NCBI GenBank assembly: GCA_037833965.1
Contig: AP031355.1
Location: 14,719,501-14,783,500, forward strand
DNA: 64,000 nucleotides
Reading direction: 5' to 3'
Source: Marchantia polymorpha subsp. ruderalis
Lineage: Eukaryota; Streptophyta; Marchantiopsida; Marchantiales; Marchantiaceae
The notes under the pieces: generated by a model
The model's input: the letters and a program-made list of their open reading frames with translations, nothing else
Told to the model about the DNA's origin: nothing
The model's database searches: none
Part shown: one piece after another, positions 11,766 through 25,530 of the stretch
Layout: each line of letters begins with the position of its first letter
Numbering within the stretch: position 1 is the first letter of the stretch
Position numbers and translations under genes: made by a program

Positions 11766-14700
11766 ATGCCTCAAACCGTGCCCCCATCAGCGAGCAGGGC
11801 TCGGGTGAAAGAAAAGCTGCAGACGTCGGAGCAGACACCGAGAATCGGCGTCGGGGGCGACAGAGGAATGGATCCCATGCAGGTGATACAGGAAGGAAGG
11901 CCGATGACGCGGTCGCAGTCGAGGATCAGAGAAAAGTATGCGCCATTCTCGCAGGATAAATCCTGCACGGGCATGAAGGACATGAACCGGGCTCCGTTCG
12001 CGCTTCAGCTGGAGAAGTCGATGACGAAGTCCAGCCATGCGAGCGTGAGCCTGCTGACCCCGAGGGTGAAGCACTCGCAGGAAAACCACCAGCAGCAGCA
12101 GCAGCAGCAGATGAAATCAGCAGCAGCAGCAGGAGCAGGAGGAGGAGGAGGAGGCAGGCGGAGTTCTCTGGCTGAGCAGAAGGTGTATCTGACGGACGGG
12201 GACCACGGCCGGGGCTCGCCCATGGACGTTGACCTCGTGACGCCCAAGGTGAGCCATCTGAGCTCAACGGTTCTGGGCGTGTACAACAGGGTCAAGGAGA
12301 ATGAACGCGGAGGCGCTCGAAATGCCGAGACCTCAACGTCTGCGACATGCACAGCGCGCGCCCGCGTGAGCTACGCGTCGGGCTTGAAGCCTGCTGTTGT
12401 GGCCAGTGAGCCGCTCTCGTTGATGAAATCCGGCCTGAGGACGGCTGGTTTGAGGGCTAGGCAAGTGCACGAGGACATGGAGCGCGGAGGAGACGAAGGA
12501 GGTGGAACGAGAATCATGGTCTACGTCCGCTTGCGCCCCATGTCGAAGAAGGAAAAAGAGGCTGGAGCCCGGAGCTGTGTGAAGATTGACAACAAGCGTG
12601 ATGTTTATCTCACCGAGATGGCCCTCGAAACAGACTACCTGAGGCTGAAAAGGCTCCGTGGCCGCCATTTTGCTTTCGACGCTGCTTTTCCGGATAATAC
12701 TTCTCAGCAGGAGGTTTATCAGACGAGGTGAGAGAGTTTGGTCATTTTGTACACCCTCTCAAGACGTGTACATTCACAACAGTTGTGCAGCTACTTTCGA
12801 CGAATGATCACCCTGGTTATACTTGCAGGAACGAGACGGACTTCGATCTAGAATATACAATGTGCACATCGAATATCTCTGGTTCTGCTTTTGCAAGAGT
12901 GTGTACAGTATCCATCTCCATTTATTGATATTTTTTACGGAAGTGTGCAGTGCTGCGGAACTCGTGGAGGGGGTGCTTGATGGAAGGAATGCATCGGTTT
13001 TTTGTTACGGGGCAACAGGAGCAGGGAAAACGCACACCATGCTCGGGACTGTGCAGCAACCAGGCGTGATGGTGCTAGCATTGAAGGACTTGTTTACCAA
13101 ATTGAAACAGAGGAGTCCGGAGGGTGAGCATGTCGTGCGGCTTTCTTACTTAGAGGTCTACAACGAGAGTGTGCGCGACTTGCTCTCGCCTGGTCGGCCC
13201 CTGGTGCTACGTGAAGACGCTCGACAGGTTAGTTTTTCTCTGCCTCCTCTGCATGGAACATCACTCCCACATGGGCAGAAGTGCTACACCTTCTTACTGT
13301 TTGTATTATGCCAGGTTGGCAATACTAAGCGCTGAGAGGCTTTTCAAAGACAGATTTTGCGCCCTCAGTTCCCGGATACATATCTTAGGCGTTGATGCTA
13401 TAGAAATTAAGAGGTGGTCTTTACTTGCACACATCGAACAAATCTGAAGTATTTGCATGGTAACCTTGTCGTAAGAAGTATGAACATTAAATGTTTGGTA
13501 CCATAGTGGAGTCTGATAGATTGTGTGTCCGTTTTCAACAGGGGACTATTGCAGCTGGTCTCACCCAGTACCAGGCCTTTTCTGCCGACGAGGTGACTAC
13601 TCGTCTACATCAAACACCTTGAATTCTAGGTGATGTCATCATGCTGAGACTGCAGCCACCATGCAATGCTGATCCATTAATATACTTTACCTACAGGTTA
13701 TGACGCTACTGCACAAGGGAAATACGAATCGCCAAACAGAGCCCACTAGAGCCAATGAAACTTCGTCGAGGTCTCATGCCATCTTGCAGGTCAGTTGCTA
13801 TTCTCCACACTCCCATCTTGTAGTATCAATAAACTTGAAGAGCCCCGTGGTTATGATAGCCTATATTTACAGTAGCCAAATGCAGAAGGAGAAACAAGTT
13901 CTGAGATGGTGATATGCCATTAAGATGTTAGCGTACGGTATCTCATGGGTGTATGGTCTCGTAGAGTGAGAGGAGTGGTGTAGGCCTACTGACCGCGCTT
14001 TCATCGGTTTTCACAGTTTTCGACGCGTCCGTTTGGAGAGACATTAACCATTTTAGGTTTTTATCTAGCCATGCATGCATTTTAGCCTTGGTCCATGTCG
14101 GGTACATTTTGGTGTATATGAGTTCATGGTTTTATGCTATTTCAGGTTGTGGTGGAGTACTCAGTGCATCAAGACTTTGGAAAAGCTACTAGACTCGGCA
14201 AGCTTTCTCTGATAGATTTGGCCGGATCAGAGCGCGCCTTAGCGACTGATCAGAGAACTTTGAGGTCCGTGGAAGGCGCTAACATCAATCGATCTCTTCT
14301 GGCGTTGAGCAGTTGCATCAATGCCCTCGTGGAAGGGAAGAAACACATTCCTTTCCGAAACTCAAAACTTACTCAACTTCTCAAGGTAAACCATTCCCCT
14401 TCTCCCCATAAGGAAGGAATTTTGGGTAATAATAGTCGTGTGAGGAGGTCATGAGTAGAACATGATTTATTGACTTCCTTCTCATCGTGATCAATTTACG
14501 GAGCATAACCCAAAATTAATATGCCGCATCATTTAGCTGTTTGTTGACAATCACACAAAGAGTTGAGAAACATCAGAGCAAATGCTAAAACTGATCATGG
14601 TACAACTATCTGAATTGTTTCGAGGTTTGTGATGTATTAATGCAGGATTCCTTGGGAGGTGCATGTTCAACTGCCATGATTGCAAATGTGAGTCCCAGTA

Positions 14701-16175
14701 ATGGATCTTTCGGAGAAACTCAAAACACGCTTCATTGGGCTGATCGTGCTAAGGAGATCAAAACGAAGGTGAGTGCGCGAGTGACCTATTTTCAATCGTA
14801 CCAGTTTCTTCGCATATGAACATCCGAGCAAACAATCATCGATTTCACGAGTTATCTAACAAATATTGCGGTGAGAAGATGCGCACTTAGTATATTTTAT
14901 ACGCACAGGTTGATTGATCTGGACTTTTATGAACCGCTTCGCTTTTCCTACTAGATTTATATATGCTTCATAATTACATATTGCAGGGAAGTGAAGTGAA
15001 TGACGAGCTACAGTTGCCGGAAGATCAAGACGAGAAGACGAAGTTGCTGATGCAAATACAGAAAGAGAACCAGATGTTGCGGTTGCAGTTGGCACGATTG
15101 GAGAGAACGTTTTTAGCGAATCAAAACTGTGGTACTCCGGCAGCAATAGGTTCAACACCTTTCACCCCTGCCATGCCATCGGAAAGAAATCCACTGGACT
15201 CTTTGGCACCGTCAGAGACCCTGGCGAGAAGGGGAGAACAGAAAACTATGGCAGAGAAGAAGATTTGGGAGCTACAAAGGACTGTTGAGTTGCTAGAGAT
15301 GGAGGCAGAGAAAACAAGAAGGGATGGCGCGCTGAGAGAGGAGAAGATGAATGCATCGATCATGGCTCTCACACACGAGCATACTCTGCAGTTGAAGCGG
15401 AAGGATGAGTTCATCCGCAACCTGTGTAACTCTCTAAACATGGTAGAAAGCCCAGGTGTACAGAAAGTTGCTGCCAGTCCAATCAAGTGTCTGGAGAAGA
15501 TACTCAGCCAACGGGCGACCGTGGCAAAGGAAAAGGCTGCTGAGAAAGCTGACAAAGTCTCAGCTACCGCCGAGAAAGCACGTCGCTATGTCACTCCTAA
15601 AGGTGCCACTAAGGCCTGCCCTCTGCCTCCATCATGTGCCCGTTCTGCTCTGCAAAAAGCGGACCAGAAAACTACAACGGTGGTCACTCGAAGAATGACA
15701 AGAAGCTCTCAGCAGACTCCTCAGTCTCCATCAGCTAATTTGCCAAAGACTCCACCTCTTCCACGTTTCTTCTCTCCTTCTAAAGCGGAAGAGCAGTTCG
15801 CAAGCTGCAGGAAGAGAACATTCTGGGACATCACCAACAGCCCAAACAGCCACATGAGGTCTCCACGATTGAGCATGGGAGGCGGAACTTCACTTCTCCG
15901 ACAGGTAATAGCGTCGTCAGCCTGTAGGAAAAGTTGTCGCATTAATAGATTTCCTTTCACGTCATGAACTAGTTCCAGACTGGTTGATTTGATTAGAATC
16001 AACGCTGGCTACGCTTTTACTCTGAAGTATCGTATGGAAAAAATTGCGAAGCTTGAACTTTCTTTGGACATCTTTATGCTCTTCCTTACAATGTAAAATG
16101 GCTGATCTTTCTGTTGCGTGTCATTTCTTCCAGCCCGGTTTCGCACGCCGGAGAACATCTCCAGAGCAAGATTAG
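11766..16175 (+). CDS. KIN8: Kinesin-8 family motor protein, 901 aa, 8 coding exons
   Basis: This is a microtubule motor of the kinesin-8 class. In plants these are KIN-8 proteins, related to animal and yeast plus-end-directed depolymerising kinesins. Coding exons are 11766-12727, 12951-13227, 13542-13592, 13697-13789, 14146-14385, 14646-14768, 14987-15904 and 16134-16175. All introns are GT-AG and frame is kept to the TAG stop. The N-terminal extension of about 248 residues is basic and low-complexity, with a seven-Q run and Ala/Gly stretches. The motor spans about residues 249-585: P-loop GATGAGKT (341-348), switch I NETSSRSH (450-457), switch [10 protein letters not shown] (483-490), and a DSLGG plus HWADRAKEI neck region typical of kinesin-8. 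Coiled coils follow at about 595-625 and 675-740. The tail is basic and Ser/Pro-rich. The start is the first in-frame ATG after the leader; a downstream start cannot be excluded. I am sure of the family; the 8A or 8B subgroup is not decided. Confidence 0.95.
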
Positions 16176-18000
16176 GGGATGAAGCTCACAAAATTGGAAA
16201 TAAATCAGCTGATCTGATGCCTCCACGACTGTTGTGGTCGCTCACATGAGGTAATTTGCAAGACGTTTTGCGACTTAGGTGGCATCCTCGAGGCCGTGAG
16301 TTACATTCCTATTGATCGACCCCCCATACTTGAACTTTATGGCAGTTCGCTATTTTACAGTTCACGACCATGAGAGATCCGTGTACAATTCTTGTAAAGT
16401 AAAACGATGAACCTATTTGCTGCAAAACCAGAGGACATTCTGGTGGTACTGTAGGGAGGTTGGAAGTACAGTTCATGATTATGAAGGTATTTTGCAGCTC
16501 GTATGATACTGCGAATAGTTCCAGTAAGAACATAATTGTTGGGACCCAAAAGCAGGCGGAGTGGGAGGAACGCTGGTGGAAACCGCGGCGATACTGTTGT
16601 GCAAACGGTTCATGACACTTCGGTGTCATGCAAATAAGTATTAATCAAATTATCTGCTGCCTATGTTTGAAGGTACGGAAAGAGCTGCTTCAAATTGGCT
16701 CATTTAACCATTTATTTTAGTCTCACATATGAGAAATTGTCACATTAACATTTTTCTCAATCAAGAGGCACAGTCGGCTGCCAATTTTGGGAATCATTGT
16801 GCTTGTCAAGAATATGACATTCGTGAACGAAGTTGAATTCACATTTTGTATACTTCAACTCTGGTAATGGGTAGCAATCGACGACATATTTTAACGTTTA
16901 CAATTGTCTTCATTGCGGAATACAGATTCAAGGGAGAACAAAGATGTAGTAACAAGACCGCACACAATAAAAACAAATACTTATTCGTGAAACAGAAAAT
17001 AATAAGGTGTGTAAAAAAAACTTTGGCAAATTAGTGTATGTACACTTTAGCAGAGACAACTACTGAATTAGAGCGAAGACGGTTATTTAGTTCTGTCATT
17101 TTTTTCTGCCACACTTACTTGTCTACTGTGCTCTCCAGTAATAGTGTTTGTTCTGGGAATGTATGCATTGAAGTTCACTCTTGTGTACCAGTCAGTACTT
17201 TCTCTACCGAATGTACTGGTAATGTACTGGTAGTTTGCATCTTTAGTATCATTCCACTTCTGTCATTTGGGGAAATGAAAAGTGACATAACATGTACACC
17301 AAACAATTTTGTATATAGCAATTGTCCAAACCTTTCTTGAAGCATTCGGTTACTCAGATCTTTGAAAAGAAGAATTTTTGATAACACATATCTGTCTAGA
17401 AGTATCAATCAAGAACTGAAGTGAACGACGATCAAAGCTTTAATTTTCAGAGTAATAATCAAAGTAGGATGCATCTTCTTCGACCTTATAGATAGTCACT
17501 GATAGACGCGTAGGGATACCTATCTAAGATAGAAAGGTAAAGGAGTCTACACGTGAGACAGACACATTAAGTTGCACAACGTCACGAAGTTCACGAACTC
17601 TAGCAAGAAATGTTACATCTTCAAAAGAGAACAAGCTTTTGTGGGACCGATTCCTAACATTTCAAGGTTAGTAACAGCAGCAAGCAATCTCAAGATGTTC
17701 CTTCACGCTGACCACCTAGATGATGAAGTGTTCAGATACGAATACAGACGATGGTATTACAACCTACTCCAGATAAACTTGGAAAATTCAGTTCAGTTTC
17801 AGTTCACCCGCACCGCACATGTTTAAAATAAACAATTTCAACTACGTGATTTACTGGGTTTAATCAGGGTCAAAGTGAGTGAGGAGGTGAATGGTTGGAT
17901 CAGGATTCCGAAAGACAATGCTCGAGAAAGAACGATTGAGAAAAAATCTTCAGCTCTAGACTTCTCTTTGAATAATGAAGGTAGCACAACTGGGGACCGG
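16176..18000. other. Kinesin 3' flank and intergenic sequence
   Basis: No supported gene lies here. The first few hundred bases are presumably the kinesin 3' untranslated region, though no single poly(A) signal stands out. A small perfect hairpin, CATGACAC-TTCG-GTGTCATG, lies at 16611-16630. Open frames are short and show no domains. Confidence 0.5.
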
Positions 18001-19128
18001 ATGAGAAGAATGAGGGCTTATGAACAATCCAGAGATTAGTAAACCAACGTGGATCGTAAAACTGACCAATTTTTCCTGTAAGGAAAGGATGCCCCTCACC
18101 AAGTGCAAAGGACCAGATTAACTTAATCAGCACTGGAGATTCCTGAAGGTTTATCACATCTGTATTGGATACCAGTATTCTCTTTAGATGATTCACAAAC
18201 TGAAAATTCAAACAGATCTCTAATATTTATTCTCCAGATTTTAGACTGTGGAATAACAACATTCGAGTGGTTCAATTCTCAGATCACATGTAGCACTATG
18301 CGAAGCTCAAGCAGATCAGTTCAGCTAAAACTTCACTATCCGTAGGACACGATCCATCCGGAAAAGTCCAAGCTCCATGACAGTGCATGAGCCTTTGGCA
18401 TCTTAAAATTGACAGCACTTCGAACCTCAAAGCGGTACATCTCAATCCGGACTGTTAAATCTGAAAAGACTTTCGTTTGAATGTAAGCAAGTGAGAAGAC
18501 AACTGCAATCCACACGAATGACGAGATTTTATAGGGGGCAGGAATTTGAAACAAGAACTCCGTCAATAATATGGCTCGAGCGTGCCTTAGCACATAAAGC
18601 ACCAGCTCCCAGTGAGCTCAATGAAATCAATCAAGGGCTGAATCACAAACACCCAACAAACGCAGATGGCGAACCGAAACCAGTGTACAGTACAGACCAG
18701 GCTTGCAGCAGCTGCACTCATCTGTATGTAAGCGTGAGAGGTGGTTCTCCGCACAACGCCTCTAGCAAAATCAGCACAGACCCACACGCTCAAGGCAATT
18801 GCACGCAGGATAAGGCAGCAATGACGACTGGATCCCGACGCAGGCATGAAAGCGTGGCCTGATCACTGACAAGGCAAGCACTATAAGTGTGCATGGAAGG
18901 CCTTATCTAATCCACATTCACCCGTGAGGACCTCCGAACTGGATAAGATTTTGTCCGCGAGTCAAGGGGCAAGGCCTTCCACTCAGCAAAAGGACGCCAT
19001 GCTCGATGACAAGCGAAATCTACCGAGCGCAGCCGTGGTTCACAAAACCTGAATCGACAAGCTGCAGGAAAGATTGCACGTACATGAGTGAAAGCAGCGA
19101 CGAGAAGGGTCAATTCAGTTGCGCCGAG

Positions 19129-19149
19129 CCGAGTCGAGTCGAGTTGAGT
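19129..19149. repeat. Short GAGTC pentamer tract
   Basis: About three to four imperfect copies of GAGTC/GAGTT, similar to the tract in the kinesin leader at 11119-11152. Simple sequence repeat only. Confidence 0.6.
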
Positions 19150-22100
19150 CCCGATGGGGGCGGGTACGTTACGTGGAGGTCGAGAAGCAAAGTCGAGGAG
19201 GAGAAATTGGGGGCTGAGTGGCAGATTCTGGTATTCAGAAACTTACATCTGGAGCACGGAGAATTCAGCACTCTCGCTCCAGATGTTAGTCTCTAAACAG
19301 CAGACTGTGCCACTGGAGAAGCCTAAATTTTGCATCCTGATCTGGTGAGTGTCTCAGAAGCTGTGAGATTCGATTCGAGGGCGTTGCTCCGAGTAAAACC
19401 TGCGCAGGATCAGATCGTGGCCACCTTGTAACCACAATCGAGCACCGACTGGCAAGAGCATGAGCTCATGGTAGATGTGCACAATGTCGTGGGTGGCAGA
19501 TGGATTAGGTGAAACCCCGCTGGATTAGGATATGGTTACCAACCAACCCCTACCGGAACTAGTGAGAAGTTAGAACGGAAGTTCCTTGCATCGAAGCTGC
19601 ATTCAACACAAGTTCAGGAACCAATCTCACACAGAAGGTCGGTCGTACTCAGCAAGGCATGCGGGACTCGGGAATTCTAGATCTCGTCTCTGCTGATTCA
19701 AACTTGTACAGGAGCACGGTCGCCGTACCTGAAAGCCGTGGATTCGCAAGTGGATCTGATTTGGAGTTCCAATCGAAAGACACGGCTTCGCTTAAAAAGA
19801 ATCCGCCATCGGAGCTGCAATGACTTCATGGATGGGGCCAAGTCAATGCTAATTTCACACTCATGGCGCAGGAACTCTTGCCGAATTTGAAATGAATGTG
19901 ATTACTTGCCTAATTGACTTTCGTCGAGCAAAACCGAAAAGAAACCTCATATGCCAAACGGCACTCTCAGAGGCTGGAACGATCGGAAAGTCAGCGTTTG
20001 ACTTTAAAGATGTAGCTAGCAGCCCGGAAGATCCATCTGAGAAGACCTAGGTCCCGGATGGCTACTAGTAGATGTTGAACCATTTCACCCCAGCCTGTCT
20101 TTTAGGACACGTTATTATAGTTTAATCTCGCGCCCTCATTGCTTTACCTCCCCCTCGGCACTGGCTACAGTCCTGCCCTCAACTCAAGAGTGTTTATTTC
20201 CACTTACAGCACAGTAATTGCTCCTTGATCCAAAATGTGGGGAATCAGCTACAGAAGTCAAGAACCGGACTTTTTCAGACCTCCTCGGACTCGGACTCCG
20301 ATGGGTCCAAGCGAAGAATGAGATCACACATTGTCCTATTGATTCCTGAACTCCATCGATCCTCTTATATATAAATAACCGGTGCGAGCTAACTACGGTT
20401 CCGGAGTGACTGGGCTCCGACGACCGACTGCAGCAGACTGTATGAAAAGCAGCAGATTTTTATTCTGATTATTCGTCAGGTTCATAGCCACCTGAAGCTC
20501 AGAAAGTTTCTCCGCCAAACGGTAGCTCGAAACGGATGAATGAATGAATGACTTCATGGTGTTTGGTGAGCTAGTAGTTCTGCCACGGCTAGCGCTAATG
20601 TGGTGGCTGGATCATTCTTCTGCACTGAGTCAGAGTATAACATGCTCTCGAACGCTTGTGCCTTTCATGGAGGACGATCGAGGATTACCATGCGCGAGAC
20701 GAGACGGGCCGGCGGCAGCTTCGGGCATGGGGGAAATAATCACGGGCTCCGGATATTTCTCCACACCGGGCACGACTGGCCAGCGCGGCACTGTTGATAG
20801 ATTCGCGAGGCCAGAGTCATCCATGTTCCGAATTGAAGAGGCCAAAGGTGCAGCGAAGGTGCAAGGCTGGACAGGAAACCTTTTGTTTGCAGAACATGAA
20901 GGAATTTGTCAGCACTTTGCCAGGAGAAATAGATAATGCCTTGTCCCGTAGTGCAGAACTGTGGCCCAACGATTCACGCATCCGCTCGCTGTACCGAGCG
21001 TACGTCCAACATGCTGCGTTGCGGTTTTGCGCTTCACTGTTCTCGTGACATTGGAGGTCGGTGGACATGTGAACAGGTATTGCGCATTTATCCGGTTTGT
21101 CATGATGAAATGAAGTGATTCAGTTGCAGAATGTTTGTCTTCAGAACGTGCTCTCACCGCCAAACCTCGCCATTGCCCCGACTCCTCCTCCAATCCTTCC
21201 GAGCCCACTTGGATCTGACCAACCACGAACCCTTCGCCCCCAACGGACCGCAGTAATTTCGCTGCGCCGCTCGAGCTTCCAGGAGATTCCAGTCTGCGGC
21301 ACGACGCTCATCGTCGTCCCTGCTGCCATGCCATTCGCGACGAGCCTCGCAGGACAAGCGGCCGAGATCATATTCCATGCATATTCTCGCGGGCCATCGT
21401 GACCTCCCTCGTCCATGCGCTCGATCCCGTCTGACTCGACGACGGGCATGGCGATGGGCGATGTCCCCCCGTGATATTTCCCCAGATGCCGACGAATTCT
21501 AGAATCTCCGAGACCACCGCCTGCTGCTGACCCTGTTTTAAGCTTTTTATTTGCCCCTTATTCCTTTTGAGAGACAATCGGCGACAGGATCCGAGACTCT
21601 GAAAGGCCTCTGCGTAGATATTTGGTGCGGTTGGGGGAGGCCTCAGAGTTGCAACTCACATGCGAGTCGGACATTGATGACTGAAGTGAAGAAGCCGAAG
21701 AAAAAGTCCTCTCATGCACTCATGCACTCATCATCATCATCATCCTCAGCCTCAAGACCAACATCTGGATCACCTCTAAACCATCTCTCTAGTTCGACCA
21801 CGACAGATGCCATACCTCTTCTTCCAATTTCACTTCACTCGCCCAATGTGATCGAGAGATGCCCTGGGGAACAATTGAAAAAGGGTGGGGGCAAGGTTAG
21901 CATCAGACCTACTGACCCGAGAAAAGCTTGCGAGGAGGAGGCTCGGAGGTGTATATGAATAAATTGGATCAGGCACAGCCTTGGGGCAAGCGCTAGGAAG
22001 CTCGGGGAAGCAATTAAAAGTGCAGAAAAAGCAGCAGGGACGTCCCTGTGCAAGCAGTCGGTCGGGCCCGGGCGGGCTCGGCCACTGGCTCTGCTTCTTT

Positions 22101-23022
22101 TGCGCATAGTTTAAAGAATAATATTAAATTGGGGAAAAGGCAGGCGGCTGAAGATCCATCCATGGGAATCGGAGACCCATGAGTGTTGGGCAATGGGCAA
22201 AGGGCATGGGGCATGGGGCATGGGACAGGGAAGGCGTAGTTTTGCAGCAGGTGAATCTGATTGTACGACCATCGGATTGACGATCTGCTCGCTGCGTCTC
22301 GATCGCCAGGAGGCCTCTCTGCTCTGGTGAATGTGCTGCGCCTGGAAATTTTGGCGCATCGACGGGTCTCGTAAAGGTTGAGACACGTGAATTCAGTCCA
22401 CCCTCCAGCTCGCAAACGATTAGAGAGAGCAGCTGCGAACGAGACGTGCGCATGGTGGACACTTCTACCACCTCTTGAAGGGAAGCAGGGAAGGAGCGAA
22501 GCAGTTGTAGAAGGTCCCGAAAGAGCACAACTCGGTACATGTGAATAGATCACAGTACTGTACTGTACCTGCGAACGTTTTCAGGCATCGTAACTGAAGA
22601 GGTGCAATTCATGGCTTGGTTATTTTGTTCCTTCCCGCACCTCCCCCGATCGCTTTCTGTAAAGCGATCTTGCGCTTCTCGTAGGCCGAGTCGATGTCAG
22701 CCACTCGTAATCACGATTCGAGACGACGTCTCTCCCTCTCTACCTCTCCAGGCCGACTCCTCTGCCCGTTTGCTGAAACCACCGGAAGATCTCATCCTGC
22801 AGGGAGATTCCCGTGTTCATCTATTCCGTGAACACAATGTGTAAGTTGCACAATCTGAAAGTCAATCCCGTGACAGACACGAGGACTTCAAATTGAACAT
22901 CTGAATATTAGTTTCCCAGTGACTGAGGGCTGATGCCACCTTTTGCTGCTACGTTCGGCAAGCGAATCGTTTCAGAACCTAGTCAGCGCGGGATTCAACT
23001 GTGAGGTGAGGTCTGATGGCTC

Positions 23023-23050
23023 CCGTGCTCCTGCCACTGCAGGAGCACGG
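23023..23050. repeat. Perfect inverted repeat, 12-bp arms, 4-base loop
   Basis: CCGTGCTCCTGC at 23023-23034 and its exact reverse complement at 23039-23050 are separated by CACT. This could form a short stable hairpin. No gene context gives it a function. Confidence 0.8.
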
Positions 23051-25530
23051 ATGGCCCAAGCCCAAGATTAGTGAGTAAGTGGGATGGAAACTCAGGAGAT
23101 TGTCGGGGTGGTATGAGCAAGTGGATAGAAAACTTCTCTTTCATTTTAAGGAGGCGTCCATCGTTTGTTTGCTTACGGAGCTGGAGATGAAGATGAAGAT
23201 GGTGGACTTAGCTCCACGCTTCCGTGTCAGGAAGTATCACAGCGGTCTGCGGTGGTTTTGATGTTGGATGTGAGACTTGGAAGCAACAGCGCAATCTCCT
23301 ATTTCGGGGCTGCGTACCCGAGTTTCCACCGAGACTCTTTCTTACTTTGATTCGCTCGGTAACCTCACAGAAACAATTTGTTTGCATCATTTCTGATCTC
23401 CACTGACGATGTACTGTGTCAAGTTACACGGTTGCTTAATGATGTCAAGGTGGGTGGATTTCTTATGAGGTGCTACGAGCACCAGTGGCCCGTGAAGTTT
23501 ACCTCAATTGAGGCAGTAGATGACTGGTCGGCTACATCGGGACAGCCCCACCGGAGTCTCAGGTTCATCAAAAGACTCTCTTGTCATCATGGAGTAAAAC
23601 AAGCCGACAGATTTCTCGTGAGAATCTGTCGATGACTTTTGAGGCCAGCACCCGGTTCGTTTGTGTGTTCTGAGGACAAACAAAATTCCACGCAATTATC
23701 GACTTAGAGTGTCGGCAAGACAGTAATTCAATGGTGAAGCTATTAAGTGCCCACAGGCCCTCTCTACTGAGTCAAAGAACATCCTCTCGAAAGTCACTCA
23801 AGATCGAGTAAAACGAGCTTATCCAAGCTGATGCTTTTGGATCACCATTCTCTAACCCCACTGAACAAGAGATACTGAAGTGATACATGACCCAAGTAAT
23901 CAAGCAGGAACATAGTACTGTACATGAAAAGTGTTCAGCTCTCATGGACGGAGGTTGAGTTTGGGTTTGGCTAACACGATGTAAGTTTGATTGGTAAAAC
24001 CTTCGGAACAATTGGTACGAGGTCGACAGCTTATCCAATCTGTTCCAGTCCATGTACCGTCCGGCCTCTGCGTGTGCATAAGCAAAATCTAGGGAACTCT
24101 TGATCTGGAATTGGTCGCAGAACTGCCATCAGGACCAGTGTCGTTTAGTACCAACTTGGCTGATTTGGTTTTAGGCCAGATACGCACGGCATCAGACGAC
24201 AATCCGGCATTGCAGCTCGTCCTTTCCCAGCAGGTGGGCATGAATAGCGCCAAAATAAACCCAGCAGTTGAGCTTTGGCAATGACAGGATGCTGAGTATA
24301 TCTGCAAACGCTTTGGCTGATAAGAAGCTCAGTGTGTCTGAGAGTGAACTCGCTCCCTCTTCTGTTTGTAGATGACAAGGTAGATGACATACGCACGTGA
24401 TCGACCTCCTCCCCAACGCCGGGATTCAGACTTTGGCTGTTTTCCGCAACGTTAGGAGTTCGGACTTTCGATTATTCCCACGTGTGAGTACGGCTGTGTC
24501 CATCATAGGCATGGATTCTAGACCGTCATGTTCTTGACGATCACACTCTCTAGCTACCTGGTCACATAAAATGACTTCACGTGGAGCCACCCGGAAATCA
24601 TCGTATATGATTATCAAGGATATTCACAGAAAAACTAGGTTTTGCTTTCTATCCCCTTGTCCATTGTTTATCTTCCTCCTCAGAGTCATGAGTGAGTTCT
24701 CCGAACGTAATACAGTCAAGTGTTACGAATACTTGACTTGCTTTTTGCTTGCCGCGTTCGTGGTTTACGGGTTGCTGCCGGAGAAGTCACATTATGAAGG
24801 AGATTGCTGGATAGGGATGAGATAGAGGGTCATTCGTGAATAACTGAAAGCCTTTATTGTTGCCTTCCGTCCAACTCGCCATGATGCTACGGATATAATA
24901 CAACATGACCTGCGACTGGTATCACTATTACCTTTTCACCACTCTTATCCTGCTTCAATCCACAATGGGGGATTAATAGGCATTCCAAAGAAGGACTAAT
25001 CGTGGAAGGAGTAACATTTTTTATTCTGATCTTGGGCCAGGCGCCTGAAAGTTTCTCCGAACTTCCTCAGTCTCATCACTGTCTGAAGTCCAGTTTCCAC
25101 GGGATGTGCTACTATATGACATCAAGACTAAAAGCCGCCAATACGTAGACGGCCGGAAGTTTCTGCGTGCGGACAGCACCCCTCGTAATACACACTCACA
25201 TGTGGCAGGAATTGCTGGATGCTTGCACTACTAAGAGCTTGGATTTCGAAGGACGAACTGCTCACTCACAGGACCTACTGTAAAGTTAGCACAATGGGCG
25301 AGGATCAGACGGATATTCTTGGCAACAGATGAGTCAATCATTTTCATGCGTTTAACGAGCATACGAGGCTTTTTACAACAAATATGATTACCCACTCAGC
25401 TAGTATGACTTCACGAGCACGAGCCAAATAATCTTGAACCGATCAAAATCGCCTCCAATGAGATTGGAGAAAAAAATCAAGCCGCTTGGAGCCATGCCAT
25501 GTGTAGACATGAGATGCTCCCTCAGTGGTC

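Larger units (their letters stand above)
18001..25530. other. Intergenic region without a supported gene
   Basis: Several open frames of 80-180 codons occur, especially in the GC-richer part at 20.5-22.9 kb. They overlap each other in several frames, have no recognisable domain, and cannot be chained through good splice sites into a known family. G-rich GGGCATG-type tandem units lie at about 22196-22226, a TATA-like TTATATATAAATA at about 20364, and a perfect 12-bp-arm hairpin at 23023-23050. A lineage-specific or non-coding transcript is possible but not shown. Confidence 0.4.

Noticed and set aside
12005..12352. Minus-strand frames antisense to kinesin exon 1
   Set aside because: They are shadows of the CAG/GGA-rich coding strand; the plus-strand frame continues into a motor domain.
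16611..16630. Hairpin with TTCG loop as a transcription terminator
   Set aside because: Stem-loop termination is a bacterial mechanism; in this plant nuclear context a short chance palindrome is more likely.
20544..22553. Overlapping open frames of 100-179 codons
   Set aside because: Multiple frames on both strands are open in the same GC-rich sequence, none has a family signature, and no exon chain could be built.
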